A stretch of DNA of 64,000 nucleotides from Cycas panzhihuaensis (taxonomy: Eukaryota; Cycadophyta): the NCBI GenBank assembly GCA_023213395.1, contig CM041465.1, forward strand, positions 95,053,741 through 95,117,740. Reading direction: 5' to 3'. The stretch's first letter is position 1. Every line of letters begins with the position of its first letter. Below are positions 46,836 through 58,047 of this stretch, in pieces. The position numbers were made by a program, and so were the translations under genes. A model generated the notes under the pieces. It made no database searches. It was not told the origin of the DNA and saw only the letters and a list, made by a program, of their open reading frames with translations.

Positions 46836-47505
46836 TATTAGATAAGGTGACAATAATGTTTTAGAGACTAAAATTTTGATAGGTTAGCAGTGCGATTTCC
46901 CATCCCCAAACTTCCTTAGGGGGTTCCAAGGGGGGCAAGAGACCCCTTTGGTAGGGGGGCGCGGGGGAGAGCCGGAACCCCCCCTCCTCACCCACAAAGA
47001 GGGGGATCGGGGGTGATAGCCCCTGACCCAGAAAGCTAACACTGAAAAGCATACTTAATTATAAAGAGAATTGAGGTCATTTACTCAAAATACCCTAGAT
47101 TCTATGGTCAAGATTTGTGCCTTGTATGACTCTCTTATATAGGCTGATTAAGGGTGTTTTTTCATCATGTTGATGGTGTTCGATGTATTGGATATACTGT
47201 GAAGAGTTAGGGGGATGGTTATTATTGCTGTCAGTATTCTGTTACAGACTATATACATTTCTCCATTCTTTAATAATAAAGATCAATACCTTTCTTGTGT
47301 GGATGTTTCCCTAACACACTGTTAGGCTTTTACCATGTTATATCAGGTATATATATGATACTTTGCCTTTGCAATTTATTTTATTATATTATCTCTGATT
47401 TAAGAACTTGCATGTTAAATTTTAGTTTCGATTCCTGTAACTAATTGCAAAATAGTTTAGATCTTAGTGGCAGTTTTAGGTTATTAGGACCTTGTCTTCT
47501 CAACA
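46836..47505 (+). repeat. Copia-3 5' LTR
   Basis: It is 670 bp, starting TATTAGATAAGG and ending CTTCTCAACA. It contains a GC-rich block (about 46,900-47,035) amid AT-rich sequence, a TATA-like TTATATAGG at 47135-47143, and a polyadenylation-like AATAAA at 47275-47280. Short open frames in the GC block are not genes. Confidence 0.9.
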
Positions 47506-47507
47506 AG

Positions 47508-47520
47508 TGGTATCAGAGCC
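47508..47520 (+). other. Copia-3 primer-binding site
   Basis: TGGTATCAGAGCC, complementary to the 3' end of plant initiator-Met tRNA, two bases after the LTR. Confidence 0.92.
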
Positions 47521-47578
47521 ACTTTTATTTTTCCAACGAGTTTGCGAAGGTTTTTGTGTCATCTTTTTTCTATACTAA

Positions 47579-48334
47579 ATGGCAAAACTGGAAAATGAAA
47601 AGTTTGAGGTGGAGAAATTTAATGGAAAGAACAACTTTAAGTTGTGGAAGTTGAAAGTGTATGATGTTCTAGTACAATAAGGCTTGTACAGAGCTCTTGT
47701 AGGCAAATTAAAAAAACCTGTAGGGATGGATGATGATGAATGGGATGATCTAGACAAAAGGGCTCTTAGCACAATACGATTATACTTGGTGGATGAAGTT
47801 CTATTTAACATCACAGGGGAGCATATAGTAGTAGGATTATGGACCCAGTTGGAAGGCTTGTATATGACCAAATTAGTGATGAATCAAATCTAATTAAAGA
47901 GACAATTGTACTCATTACGAATGAAGAAAGGTATAAAAATTGTTGATCATTTAAATGTTTTCAATACTCTTATTTATTAGTTAGCTAGTATTGATGTCAC
48001 AATTAAGGATAAGGATAAGGTTGTTACCTTGTTATGTTCATTACCAAAATCTTGGGATAATATTATCACCTCAATTAGTTTTAACACTACAGATGAATTA
48101 GACTATGATTCTGTTGTGAGTGCTTTACAAATGGAAGAAGTAAAGAGGAAGTTTAGTCTTGAAACCTCCACACTAGAAGCTATGACAACAAGGGGTAGAG
48201 CAATTGAGAGAGGACAAAGCTCCAGGGACACATCGAGGTCAAAGTCAAAAGGCAAGAATAGTAAGCTCAGGTGTTGGCACTGTAATAAGGCAAGTCACCT
48301 CAAGAAGGATTGCTACAAAAGGAAAGAATTCTAG
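47579..48334 (+). pseudogene. Copia-3 gag
   Basis: It starts MAKLENEKFEVEKFNGKNNF at 47579 and stays in one frame. Motifs: KLWKLKVYDVLV, WDDLDKRALSTIRLYLVDEV, LKRQLYSLRMKKG, TLLCSLPKSWDNIITSISF, then the zinc knuckle CWHCNKASHLKKDC (about 48,272-48,313), whose C-x2-C-x4-H-x4-C pattern is intact. In-frame stops occur near 47,680, 47,892 and 47,980. Gag binds and packages the element RNA. It is the best preserved gag among the Copia elements here apart from Copia-4. Confidence 0.88.
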
Positions 48335-49119
48335 AAAAAGGAAGATCCTACTAAGAAGGCTAATCAAGATGAGTCAAATCAAGGTACAAATGATGATATC
48401 TTGGTTACTTGTAATGTTTCCCATTATCATCATAATTGGTTATTGGATTTGGGTGCTTCACACCACATGTGTCTACACAAGAGTTGGTTTTCATCATACC
48501 AACCTCTTTATGGTGGTGATGTGCTTATGGGAAATGAAGTTTCTTGTAAGATAGTAGGCATTAGTAGTATCAAAATAAAAATGTTTGATGATGTAGTGAG
48601 AAAATTAACTAAAGTTAGACATGTACCTAATTTGAAAAAGAATTTGATTTCCTTAGGTGAACTAGATTTTGGTGGTTATAAGTACATAGGTCATGAAGGA
48701 GCCTTAAAGGTGTCAAAGGGTGCCTTGGTTGTTATGAAAGCCTTAAAGAAAGTAAACCTTTATATTTTAGTGGGAAGTACAGATGTTATCCATGCAGCTA
48801 TAGTATTAAAGACTATAGAAGATCCAGCTCATTTATGGCATCAAAGACTTGGGCATATGAGTGAGAGAGGACTTAAGGTGCTAATGAACAGTAAGTTACT
48901 TCTTAACTTACAGCTTTCAAATTTAGCTTTTTGTAAATATTATATTTTTAGAAAGTACTATATACTTACGTTTAAAGTAGGGAGTCACACTAGTAAAGGT
49001 GTTTTGGATTATGTACATTCAGATATCTGGGGACCTACTTTATCACATTATAGACAATTACTCTTGAAAGGTATGGATCTATTTTTTGAAAAAGAAATCT
49101 AAAGTTTTCAGTGTGTTTA
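48335..49119 (+). pseudogene. Copia-3 protease and integrase, up to the TRIM
   Basis: It continues the gag frame after a stop at 48,332. The protease motif is WLLDLGASHHMCL (about 48,438-48,480), Asp-Leu-Gly instead of Asp-Ser/Thr-Gly. Then VRHVPNLKKNLISLGEL, LWHQRLGHMSERGLKVL (GAG-pre-integrase) and VHSDIWGPT (first catalytic Asp). A deletion plus frameshift lies near 49,040; in the shifted frame the end reads KVWIYFLKKKSKVFSVF, where the TRIM is inserted. The Cys pair of the pre-integrase zinc site is damaged (CKYYIF). Confidence 0.85.
49115..49119. repeat. TRIM target-site duplication, left copy
   Basis: GTTTA, identical to 49432-49436. Confidence 0.95.
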
Positions 49120-49431
49120 TGTTGGACTATGGCTCTATCACTTGCTGAGGAGTCCTCTTCCTAAATCACCCATGGGATTTTGGTGTAACAACAAGTTACA
49201 AGTGGTATTAGAGCCCAAGTTTAAGGTTCAAATCCTACGCATATGCTGAACAAAGCCCCTTTCCCTGATGGGGTCCCCATGTACCCCTGATTCAGGTGAA
49301 ATTGTAATATAGGTGATACGTACTATGGCAACCTCCTCATCACGGGGGAGTGTTGAACTATGGTTGGTTCACTTGTTGAGGAGTCCTCTTCCCAAATCAC
49401 TCATGGGATTTTGGTGTAACAGCAAGTTACA
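49120..49431 (+). mobile_element. Complete TRIM (miniature LTR retrotransposon)
   Basis: It is 312 bp in all. Terminal direct repeats of 81 bp are at 49120-49200 and 49351-49431, TGTTG...TTACA, agreeing at 72 of 81 positions by hand count. A primer-binding site TGGTATTAGAGCCCA starts at 49203, one C-to-T change from the initiator-Met type. A polypurine tract CACGGGGGAG (49341-49350) abuts the right repeat. There is a perfect 5-bp target duplication GTTTA. There is no coding capacity, so it must have been moved by proteins of another element. Removing it and one duplication restores the integrase reading across the site. Confidence 0.95.
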
Positions 49432-49436
49432 GTTTA
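49432..49436. repeat. TRIM target-site duplication, right copy
   Basis: GTTTA, identical to 49115-49119. Confidence 0.95.
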
Positions 49437-50122
49437 AGCAGTTCAAGGCTCTAGTTGAGAAGAGCACAGGCAGGTTAATCAAATATTTAAGAACTGATAA
49501 TAGAGGTGAGTTCAACTCCTTCGAGTTTGAGAACTATTATAGAGAAGCTACAATCAAAAGGCATAAGACCACTAACTATACTCCACAGTAGAATGGCATA
49601 GTTGAGCACATGAATAGGACACTCTTAGAAAGAGCAAGAAGCATGCTAAGTAATGTAGGAGTGGAGTAGGGCTTATGGATAGAAGCTATTCAAATAGCTT
49701 GCTATTTGGTAATCAGGTCACCATCACTTGCAATAGACTGCAAGATTCCTAAAGAGGTATGGACTAGACATCCATGTGACTATTTAAATTTAAAAGTTTT
49801 TGGTTGTGATGCTTATGCCTTGACTGATAAAAGTCAACATTCAAAGTTAGACCTAAAATCTAAGAGATATATCTTTGTTGGTTATGATGATAGAGATGGT
49901 ATGAAGGGATACAAGTTGTGGGATTCTACTACCAACAACATCACTATTAACAAAGATGTTTTATTTGATGAATCTCCTTCTCTAAAATTAGACAGTATAG
50001 AAGTTAAAGTGAAACAGGAGCAGAAAGTTGAACATCAACAGGTCAAGTTTGAGACCCAGCCATCTTTAGAAATAGAAGAGCAGGAAGATCTTTCTAAAGA
50101 TGAATCTACAGCAAATTTATAG
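49437..50122 (+). pseudogene. Copia-3 integrase, after the TRIM
   Basis: It starts KQFKALVEKSTGRLIKYL, then YLRTDNRGEFNSFEF (second catalytic Asp), KTTNYTPQ, a stop, NGIVEHMNRTLLERARSM (catalytic Glu present), LKVFGCDAYALTDKSQHSKL, SKRYIFVGYDDRDGMKGYKL, NNITINKDVLFDES. The frame is open from 49,706 to 50,122. With the first part it gives a full D-D-E set, but the stops, deletion and TRIM abolish function. Confidence 0.88.
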
Positions 50123-51780
50123 GAGTATGTAGATACTCCTCCATCAACTATTAGAAGATCTATACAAGTTAGTCATCCACTTGATAGGTATAGCCCTTCT
50201 ATTTCTATTACTTTGGTTTCTAATGATGGTGAGCATACATGCTATCAGGAAGTAGTAGATGATATCCATAGTGAGCAGTGAAAGAGGGCTATATAAGAAG
50301 AGATAGATACTTTGAAGAAAATTAATTCATGGGACTTAGTAGAATTTCCATATGGTAGAAAGACTATTGGTTGCAGGTGGGTTTTCAAGAAGAAAATAGA
50401 TGTTGATGGAAAGGTTGACAAATACAGGGCAAGACTAGTGGCTAAAGGCTTTGCATAGAAAGTAAGTATTGACTTTCATGAGATCTTTTCACCAGTTGTT
50501 AAACTTATTTTAATTCGAGTTATGTTAGCATTAGTAACTTCTCTTGATTTAGAGTTGGAGCAGTTAGATGTAAAAATAACTTTTCTACATGGAGTTTTAG
50601 ATGAGGAGATCTATATGGATCAGCCAGAAGGGTTTGTATAGGATGTTAGGAAAAGACTTATTTACAGGCTTAGGAAATCATTATATGGCTTGAAGTAATC
50701 ACCCAGACAATGGTACAAGAACTTTGATGCCTTCATGGAGAGCTAAAATTTCAAAAGAAGTGAGTATGATCATTGTGTTTACTTTAAATTCTTGGATAAT
50801 GTCTTATTCATTATCTTGGTATTGTATGTTAATGACATTATGGTTGCAAGCAAGAGCATGGAAGAAATTAATAAGTTATAGGCTCAATTGGCTAGAACTT
50901 TTGATATAAAGTATCTAGGAGCTGCAAAACAAATCTTAGGTATGGAGATACATAAAGATAGAAAAAATGGTAAGATATAGTTATCACAATAGAAATATGT
51001 GGAGAAGGTTCTAACCAAGTTTGATATAGCAAATGTGAAACCAGTGAGTATCTCGTTGGCTTTCCATTTCAAGCTTTCTTTAAGTATGAGTCCTAGTAAT
51101 GAATAAGAAAAGGATTATATGTCTTGTGTACCTTATACCAGTGTAGTAAGAAGTTTGATGTATGCCATGGTATGTATAAGACCAAACATTTCGCATGCAG
51201 TCAGTGTAGTTAGTAGGTTTATAGCAAATCCGGGAAAGGAATATTGGGTAGCAGTGAAATGGGTGCTTCAGTATTTGAGAGGCACAAGTGACTATTGCAT
51301 CACCTTTAGAGGTACAAGTAATCAGGTTTATGGAGATGTTGATTTAGACTTTGTAGGAGATTTATATAATATAAGGTCTACTTCAAGTTATGTATTTACT
51401 CTTGTAAATGGTCCAGTTAGTTATATGTCAAAGTTGTAGAGTACATTTATATTATCGACTATAGAAGTTGAATATATTACTACAGCACATGCTTGTAAAG
51501 AAGCAATATGGTTGCAGGGTCTATTAGTTGAGCTTAGAAAGAAATAGGAAAATGTAAAGGTATTTTGTGATAGTCAAAGTGTCATTTACTTAATAAAGAA
51601 TCTATCTTATCATAGTAGAACAAAGCATATTACTCTTAAGTACCATTTTGTTAGAAAGGTTATGGAAGCAAGTGGAGTGACACTTGAGAAGGTTAATACA
51701 AAACAAAATTGTGCTGATATGTTCACAAAACTAGTACTATTAGAGAACTTCAAATGGTGTTGAACTTCTGTTGGATTGTA
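50123..51780 (+). pseudogene. Copia-3 reverse transcriptase and RNase H
   Basis: RT: KKINSWDLVEFPYGRKTIGC, WVFKKKIDVDGKVDKYRARL, VAKGFA, LEQLDVKITFLHGVLDEEIY, KSLYGLK, then the active site reads VLYVNDIMVASK (about 50,819-50,852), Asn in place of the first Asp of YVDD. RNase H: RPNISHAVSVVSRFIANPG, VLQYLRGTSDYCITFRG, YGDVDLDFVGDLYNIRSTSS, VEYITTAHACKEAIWLQGLL, VFCDSQSVIYLIKN, RTKHITLKYHFVRKVME, CADMFTKLV near 51,711-51,737. Stops are scattered. The RT substitution alone would be expected to abolish polymerase activity. Confidence 0.9.
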
Positions 51781-51827
51781 GAAAATGTGATGAATGGTCT
51801 AGGAAAGGTATCAGGTAAATTGTTGTC

Positions 51828-51838
51828 AAGGTGGAGAT
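51828..51838 (+). other. Copia-3 polypurine tract
   Basis: AAGGTGGAGAT directly precedes the 3' LTR. Confidence 0.75.
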
Positions 51839-52497
51839 TATTAGATAATTCAATAACAATGTTTTAGAGGCTAAAATTTTGATAGGTTGGCAGTGTGGTT
51901 TCCCCCCAAACCTCCTTAGGGGGTTCCAAGGGGGGCAGGATCCCCCCTTGGCCTGGGGGATGAAGGGGGAGCCAAAACCCCCCTTACAAAGAGGGGGTTT
52001 AGGGGTGATAGCCCCCAACCCAAAAAGCTAGCACTAAAAAGCATACTAAATTATAAAGAGAATTGGGGTTGTTCACTTAAAATACCCTAGATTCTATGGC
52101 TGAGATTTATGCCTTGTATGACTCTCTCATATAGCCCAATTTAGGGTGTTTTTTCATCATGTTGATGGTGTTCAATGTATTAGGTGCACTGTGAAGAGTA
52201 AGGTGGATGGTTGTTATTGTTATGAGCATTCTACTATAGATTATGTACATTTCTCCATTCTTTGATAATAAAGATCGATACCTTTCCTGTGTGGTTGTTT
52301 CCCTAGCATATTGCTAGGGTTTTGCCATATTATATCAGGTGTATATGTAATGAATTGGCTTTCTAATTCATTTTATTATATTATCTCTGGTTTAAGAACT
52401 TACATATTAAATTTTAATTTCAATTTTTGTAACTAGTTACAAAATAGTTTAGATCTTGGTGGTGGTTTCAGGTTATTAAGACCTTGTCTTCTCAACA
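51839..52497 (+). repeat. Copia-3 3' LTR
   Basis: It is 659 bp, TATTAGATAATT...CTTCTCAACA. The same GC-rich hairpin block is at about 51,900-52,025, and an AATAAAG near 52,266. It matches the 5' LTR and the solo LTR at 57389-58047. Confidence 0.92.
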
Positions 52498-52502
52498 AAG
52501 AG
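52498..52502. repeat. Possible target-site duplication, right copy, of Copia-3
   Basis: AAGAG, compared with AAAAA at 46831-46835. Confidence 0.4.
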
Positions 52503-54500
52503 GTCCAAGTCAAAGAGGGGATTCAAGTGATTTTCTCTCATAGACACTCATGTATTAATATGGATATAAATTCAATAACAAAGAAAACTAGACTAGATAA
52601 AAGAAGATGTATGCATATGATGGGAGAAAAGTGGTAGGATAAGAGGAGTTAAGTTAAGCAAACATCTATCTAATATATAAGATAAAACAAACAACCAAAT
52701 ATACAAAAAGATAAAGCATGAAAAAGAAAAATAAAAGCTAGATAGGTAACTAAAATCCTCATCAAAATAAATAAATAACACTTAAGAAAGCTCTTGCAAT
52801 CTAGGAACATTATCAAGGTAATTATTCCCTAAATGACAGTGAATCATATAAGCTTAACCTAAGAACTATACCCCTCCCACCTAAAGGGAAATTAACCTCT
52901 ACCTGACCCACCATCTAAAATGATAATATTTATCAACTCAATTTATAATAAAAGAAGACTAATATGGAGGAGAGTAGAAGAAGAAATTAGAACAATGGAA
53001 TCGACCCAATCATAGGATCATTGGTAAAATGTTGGGGACTCCTTCTTCCTATAATAACCCACCCATGAGTATGGGGGTTTGGAAGATCACTACATCCAAT
53101 TCTAATAAGCCTCCTTAACTCTAAGAGGTGAATAAGATAGAAGAATTACTTTCAACAAGACTTGCAGTGATTACTTGATTCTCCCAATTGCACATGGTTA
53201 AGATAATTACCTAGCGTAGGACCATTTGGAACATGAAGAATGACAAAACCTAACCTCAAGTATAAGGTTACCCTACTCCCCTAGTAATGAAATCTAGGTC
53301 AAACTCCAAGTGAGCCCTCCTCTAATGTAGGTAAGAACCCTACCCTGAGAAATTCTAAGAGAGTAAACAAAAAGGTCTATAATGAATCTATATGCTTATT
53401 TTTTATATGCATATAATAAAACAAACTAATCTAGATGCATGGACATATGGCTCCTTGAGTTCATGGACTTGTGATAAGTATAAATCCTCCTAATCCACAT
53501 AGGTCAAACTATTAAGCATAATAATGCAGAAAAGACCTTCTTTCACCTCTTTTTTTTTTAAATTAGTCCCTAACATGCAAAAGAGAGAGTGAGGACAAGT
53601 AGCAATCAAAGCTTCTTTATTTTGCAAAATCAAGTAAAGAGAAGGATAAGCAAAGATCCTTTCTCTTTTCTTATCAAAGTTTAAAAAGTAAAAAAAGAAA
53701 TTCATTCTCTTTTCATTTGATGAAATAAAAGTCATTAAAAGTAAGGGAAAGAGGAAAAGAGGTGTGCACATGTAGTGCACTCCTAGGCCTTGAATGGCTT
53801 ATCTTCTTTTTTTTTTCTTTTGTTTAGGATTTTAGCTTTATATCTCCAAGCTCGTAGAATCGCAATATAAAAGATAAATTAAGAAAAATATAGTAGCATT
53901 TATCCTACCTAATAGGTAGTCTTAGTCATGGAGGGTGAGGGGGAATGCTCCAATTAATCGTTCCTTCTCCACGAGTAATAGAAAATAAGTCTTTAGGTAT
54001 CTTCTTCTATCTACAATATTAGCTTCAAAGGAAAAACAACATATATATGTAATAAAAGAAAATGCATTGAAAGTAAAAACTATTCAATTCATTTTCAAAT
54101 GAGCCCAAATGTAATAAAAGCCTCAAAAATAGCAAATTGCCATCACTAATGAGTTAAACAATGTTAATGCACTCTAAAAGACCTCTTTAAGCACTTTAAC
54201 GAGCTAGAAAAATAACATAAGAGGTCAAAAAGGAGGAGACAAAGTAAATGAAGGAGTCAAACCATAAGATAATAATATCATAAATATGATGAGAGGAAAA
54301 TGAAAGCCATCCTACATAAGATGATAACCAATCAACAAATTATCACTAGCCATTAACTTTAAGCTCTAAGGAAGAAGGTTCTCCCTATCACTCAAATGGC
54401 TCCACTTTCTTAACTTAACCTCTTTAAATCTACACCTCTTAGTATGAATGGTTATAGAAGAAATCCAATAGCATTCTAGTAGTACTCCATTATATAAAGG
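52503..54500 (-). repeat. Gypsy-3 LTR-like block (outer part, right of Copia-3)
   Basis: The reverse strand matches the Gypsy-2 LTR-like block. The best part is 52,950-53,400 against 22,770-23,150, with matching order of motifs (TTCTTACC...GGAGGG; TATACTTGAGGTTAGGTT; CACCTCT...TTATTAGAATT; CCCCCATACTCATGGGTGGG). Reading through Copia-3, this and 46,835 leftwards (GACCTAGG) would form one LTR joined to the Gypsy-3 gag relic. Open frames such as 53490-53780 are not genes. Confidence 0.45.
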
Positions 54501-55385
54501 TTTCTTTTCTTTTCTAGTGGAATGAAGAGATATTTATGAATGGAAGGGAGTGGATTTTTGGCCTATGGTTTTAGTAAAACCATAAGCTAAAACCCATAAA
54601 CCAATGGTCAAGGGTTTGGAAAATAATTAATGTTTGTTTAGTCAACATTTATTAAAAAAACATAAAGGATAGAATTGGTTCAAGATTCATCTTAAAACTG
54701 TGGGCTAAAACACATGGTCTTTTACCTATTAGTGGTAGGGGGTGAAGGTGGGGTAAGGGGGAATGGAGTATTAACTCCTTATCCCCTCCTAAAGAACCCA
54801 TGACTAATTTTAATTAAAAAAAGTAGGAAAAAGTGCAATAAATATGACAAAAAAATTGTATGTGATTTTGTAACTGATTCTCCTACATAATTTTATTTTT
54901 TAGAATAAGGTGTATCACACTATTATGAATTCATAATAATGTGTTATGCCTTGTTACAAATTTCAAAGCTAGATATGATATATAGCCATGAATTTTATAA
55001 TAGAGGGAAATGCACCATTATAAAATTTATAATAAGATATGATGCATCATTATAAATTTATAACTGTGCAAGATGTCCAACTTTGAAAATTATAATGGAG
55101 TAAGATATTATAGTAGAGTGAGTAAAAATAGTCAAAAATAGAAAGTTAAGACAAAATTAGGAAAGCAGAAAGTGACATTGTTAATCAATAAAAGAAGAAA
55201 AGAGTCATAGAAGAGATTTCAAGGGTATTAAAGGGTTATTTTTTGACATACAAGGCTTAGGTTGACAATTCAAAATTATCACATATCAAGTTGCTCATGT
55301 GACCATCACTAAAACAATAGGCAAATGATAATGGTATATGTATATAAAAACTTGAAATCAAGTTGAAATAAAAGCAACAAATACA
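54501..55385. repeat. AT-rich stretch with degenerate short repeats
   Basis: Within 54,880-55,110 at least four imperfect units of about 34-48 bp recur, with a core like ATGCACCATTATAAAATTTA and an AAGATATG/CAAGATG join. No gene is recognised in the rest. Confidence 0.5.
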
Positions 55386-55389
55386 TACT

Positions 55390-56035
55390 TAGCTTATTTT
55401 TACCATGATGGATATTGGGATCTTGATTTTCAGGAAATAATTTCTAAACCCCAAAGTATTTCATGGTGTTTTAACTTAGCATATTTAACTAGAATGAGAT
55501 TCTTTAGTGGCTTAAATCTTCCTACTCCTATTACTTCATCTCTTACGTGGATGGTTTAAAAAGTACCAAATGCAACTAGTAATCTTGATATTATGATCAC
55601 AAATAGTAGCTTATCATCAACTAACCTGGGTTTAATCTCCTCCACTTTATTTCTTAAATATATTACTTTATTTAGTTAGGATCTTATAATGCTTTCATCT
55701 TTAATAGTAGCATTTAACAACCACACTATTAATATAACATGGTGATTTGATTTCTTCTTTTTAAATACCTCACTCAACTTTGTCCAAATGTCAAATAGTG
55801 TTTATAAGTCATGAATAAGTGTCATTTGATTTGAACCTAATGATAAATTTAGTAATATAATAAAAGTGAATTATTTCTCCTTAAATTTTTCTTTTTCCTT
55901 TACATTTGTGGATATGATAATAACTTATTCTTTAGTAATTTTTCACAACTAGTTCAACATTAAAATTAAATTTATATTCATCTTCTATTTATTGAAATTA
56001 TTACCATTAAAAATCACATAAGGAAATTTTTCCAT
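55390..56035 (-). pseudogene. Copia gag relic without pol
   Basis: The minus strand starts MEKFPYVIFNGNNFNK at 56035, a typical Copia gag opening (start, then F-x-G-x-N-(F/Y)). It continues in other frames with KMNINLILMLN, LIHDL, TLFDIWTKLSEVFKKKK, VIYLRNKVEEIKPRLVDDK, LLFVIIISRLLVAF. These match the pattern of the gag helical region (IWxxLxxxF, then LxxKLxxL). No zinc knuckle or pol follows leftward, so only the 5' part of an element remains. It differs in sequence from Copia-1 to Copia-4. Confidence 0.5.
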
Positions 56036-57388
56036 TGTGAATATGACATGGAAAATATACCCACATCTAACCAACAATCCACTCGATGATGAGAAAATAA
56101 TTTGGTAGCACTCTATTGTACTCTACATGATCTTTATGAACCTACACCTCACTTTGTAATATCTAAACAATAAAACACACACTACAAAACCATAATTTCC
56201 ATTAACATGCCTCTAACAATAAAATTTTAGAGTGCTTATATGTTTTGCATGGTCCACATGATCTTTTGTAGTCAAAGGGATGGTTATTCTTACACCCAAT
56301 AATCACTAGTCCACACAAATTCCCTCTAATACTCTTCAAATGGTAATATGAAATATGGTTATGATTCCACACCCTCCAAATGATAAAGTTTGATAATAAA
56401 ATCATAAAATAACATTACAAATGTTAAGTAAGTAACAAAGTGATGAATTTATACATGTGCAATGAAGTTTCTATCCTTTTATTTTAAAATCAAATGAGGG
56501 AATGTTCCCTATATAAGTGACTATGTCCTTTGAGAAAGAAAAATAGTTATGCAACTCTGAAATATATGACATAATTTTTTTTAATTTTGAATCATATATA
56601 TTTGATATACTGAGGTTTTATAACCTTAGTTTATGTGGTGTATAACTAATCACAAAAGTTGTTGACTCTTGAAAAGATACCATGATTCAAATCACATCAG
56701 TCAACTTCCAAAAATAACATGCAACTATTACATTGTTCATTAAATATCTATAGTTGTCTAAGAGCATCAAAACACTCATCCATGGCTATTACAAGTAAAG
56801 AAAACATGAATTAACCAGACATAAATTATTTAGAATAATCCACAAAGATTATGAGAATCTTAGAACAATCTAAGCACTAAAATGTGAGGTTGAATACTCA
56901 CCAAATAAGCTCAACATGTCCCACTACTATCTAACATAACAAAACATGACCCAACAAGAATATGGAGTTCCCAACATACATAATTAGCCCTAGAATACTG
57001 TAAAATAAGCCCAACATGGTCCAAATAGAGCCCAACATTAACTTTTAATGTTTAGCAATGAAAAGAATAATTAATAAATGAATGCCACCTCTTAATATCT
57101 ATTACACCACCTGATGGTCATTTTACTTATTTAAAAAGATTAAAATCACCAAATAAGGACCTCACTAATGTTATGAGGTAGCCTTTAATTTTATTTAATT
57201 CTGCATAACCCTCATCTTAGTTTTGTAACTCTATTCAACTCTAATATTATGTAAAGAAATATAAAATAAATAATCTGCATAGGATCTTGATCATACACAA
57301 TAAACACACATAAAAGAATAATATATAAGATTTATGTGGGAAAGCCTTATGCCAATAAACCCATCAGAAGGAAGATAAATCAAGTCCA
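56036..57388. other. AT-rich stretch, possibly LTR and leader of the gag relic
   Basis: By position it should hold the primer-binding site and 5' LTR for the minus-strand gag at 55390-56035, but no clear site is seen. The stretch 57,270-57,360 (AGATTTATGTGGGAAAGCC) has the look of a plant LTR. The open frame 56202-56405 is not recognised. Confidence 0.35.
57384..57388. repeat. Solo-LTR target-site duplication, left copy
   Basis: GTCCA, identical to 58048-58052. Confidence 0.92.
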
Positions 57389-58047
57389 TATTAGATAATA
57401 TGATAATAATGATTTGGAGGCAAAACGTTTTATAAGTTCGCAGTGTAATTTCCCCCCTAAACTTTTGTAAGGAGATCCAAGGGGGTTGGGAGCCCCCCTT
57501 GGCTAGGGGATATAGGGGGTGTTAGAACCCACCCCCCAAAAAGGGGGTTCAGAGGTGGTAGCCCTTGATCCAAAAAGCTAGCACTGTAAAACATACTAAA
57601 TTATAAAGAGAATTGGGATCGTTCATTCAAAATATCCCAGATTTGATGGTCAAGATTTGTGCCTTATATAACTCTCTCATATAGCCCAATTTAGGGTGTT
57701 TTTTCATGATGTTGATGGTATTTGATGTATTAGATGTACTGTAATGAGAAGAGGTTGGCAGTTGTTATTGTTATGAGCATTTGACTGCAGATTATATACA
57801 TTTCTCTATTCTTAGATAATAAAGATTGATACCTTTCATGTGTGGATGTTTCCCTAGCACACTGCTAGGGTTTTACCACGTTATATCTAGTGTATATGTG
57901 ATACTTTGGCCTTTTAATTTATTTATTGTATTATCTGTAGTTTAAGAACTTGTATATTAAATTTTAATTTTAATTCATGTAACTAGTTACAAAATAATTT
58001 AGGTCTTTGTGGCGATTTCTAGTTATTGGGATCTAGTCTTCTCAATA
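57389..58047 (+). mobile_element. Solo LTR of the Copia-3 family
   Basis: It starts TATTAGATAATATG and ends CTTCTCAATA. It matches the Copia-3 LTRs along its whole length, including the GC-rich hairpin block (57,450-57,570), the ATATAGCCCAATTTAGGGTG stretch and the GATAATAAAGATTGATACC stretch. No internal sequence remains. A perfect flanking duplication shows it arose in place, by recombination between the two LTRs of a full element. Confidence 0.95.

Larger units (their letters stand above)
46836..52497 (+). mobile_element. Copia-3: complete but inactivated Copia element with nested TRIM
   Basis: LTRs are at 46836-47505 and 51839-52497. The primer-binding site TGGTATCAGAGCC (47508-47520) is a perfect initiator-Met type. 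The internal region holds gag, protease, integrase, RT, RNase H, then a polypurine tract AAGGTGGAGAT (51828-51838). A 312-bp TRIM is inserted in integrase. The element itself lies in the LTR region of Gypsy-3, splitting it. Confidence 0.92.

Noticed and set aside
46861-47052. Gly/Pro-rich open frames in the Copia-3 LTRs (also 51740-52018)
   Set aside because: They come from the GC-rich hairpin block and are not conserved as protein between the LTRs.
47508-47520. Sequence matching an initiator-Met tRNA end, as a tRNA gene
   Set aside because: Only the primer-binding site is present; no tRNA cloverleaf follows. The same holds at 25071, 49203 and 63232.
49313-49591. 92-codon frame read as one gene
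   Set aside because: It starts inside the TRIM and runs across the insertion point into Copia-3 integrase; it is a chance fusion.
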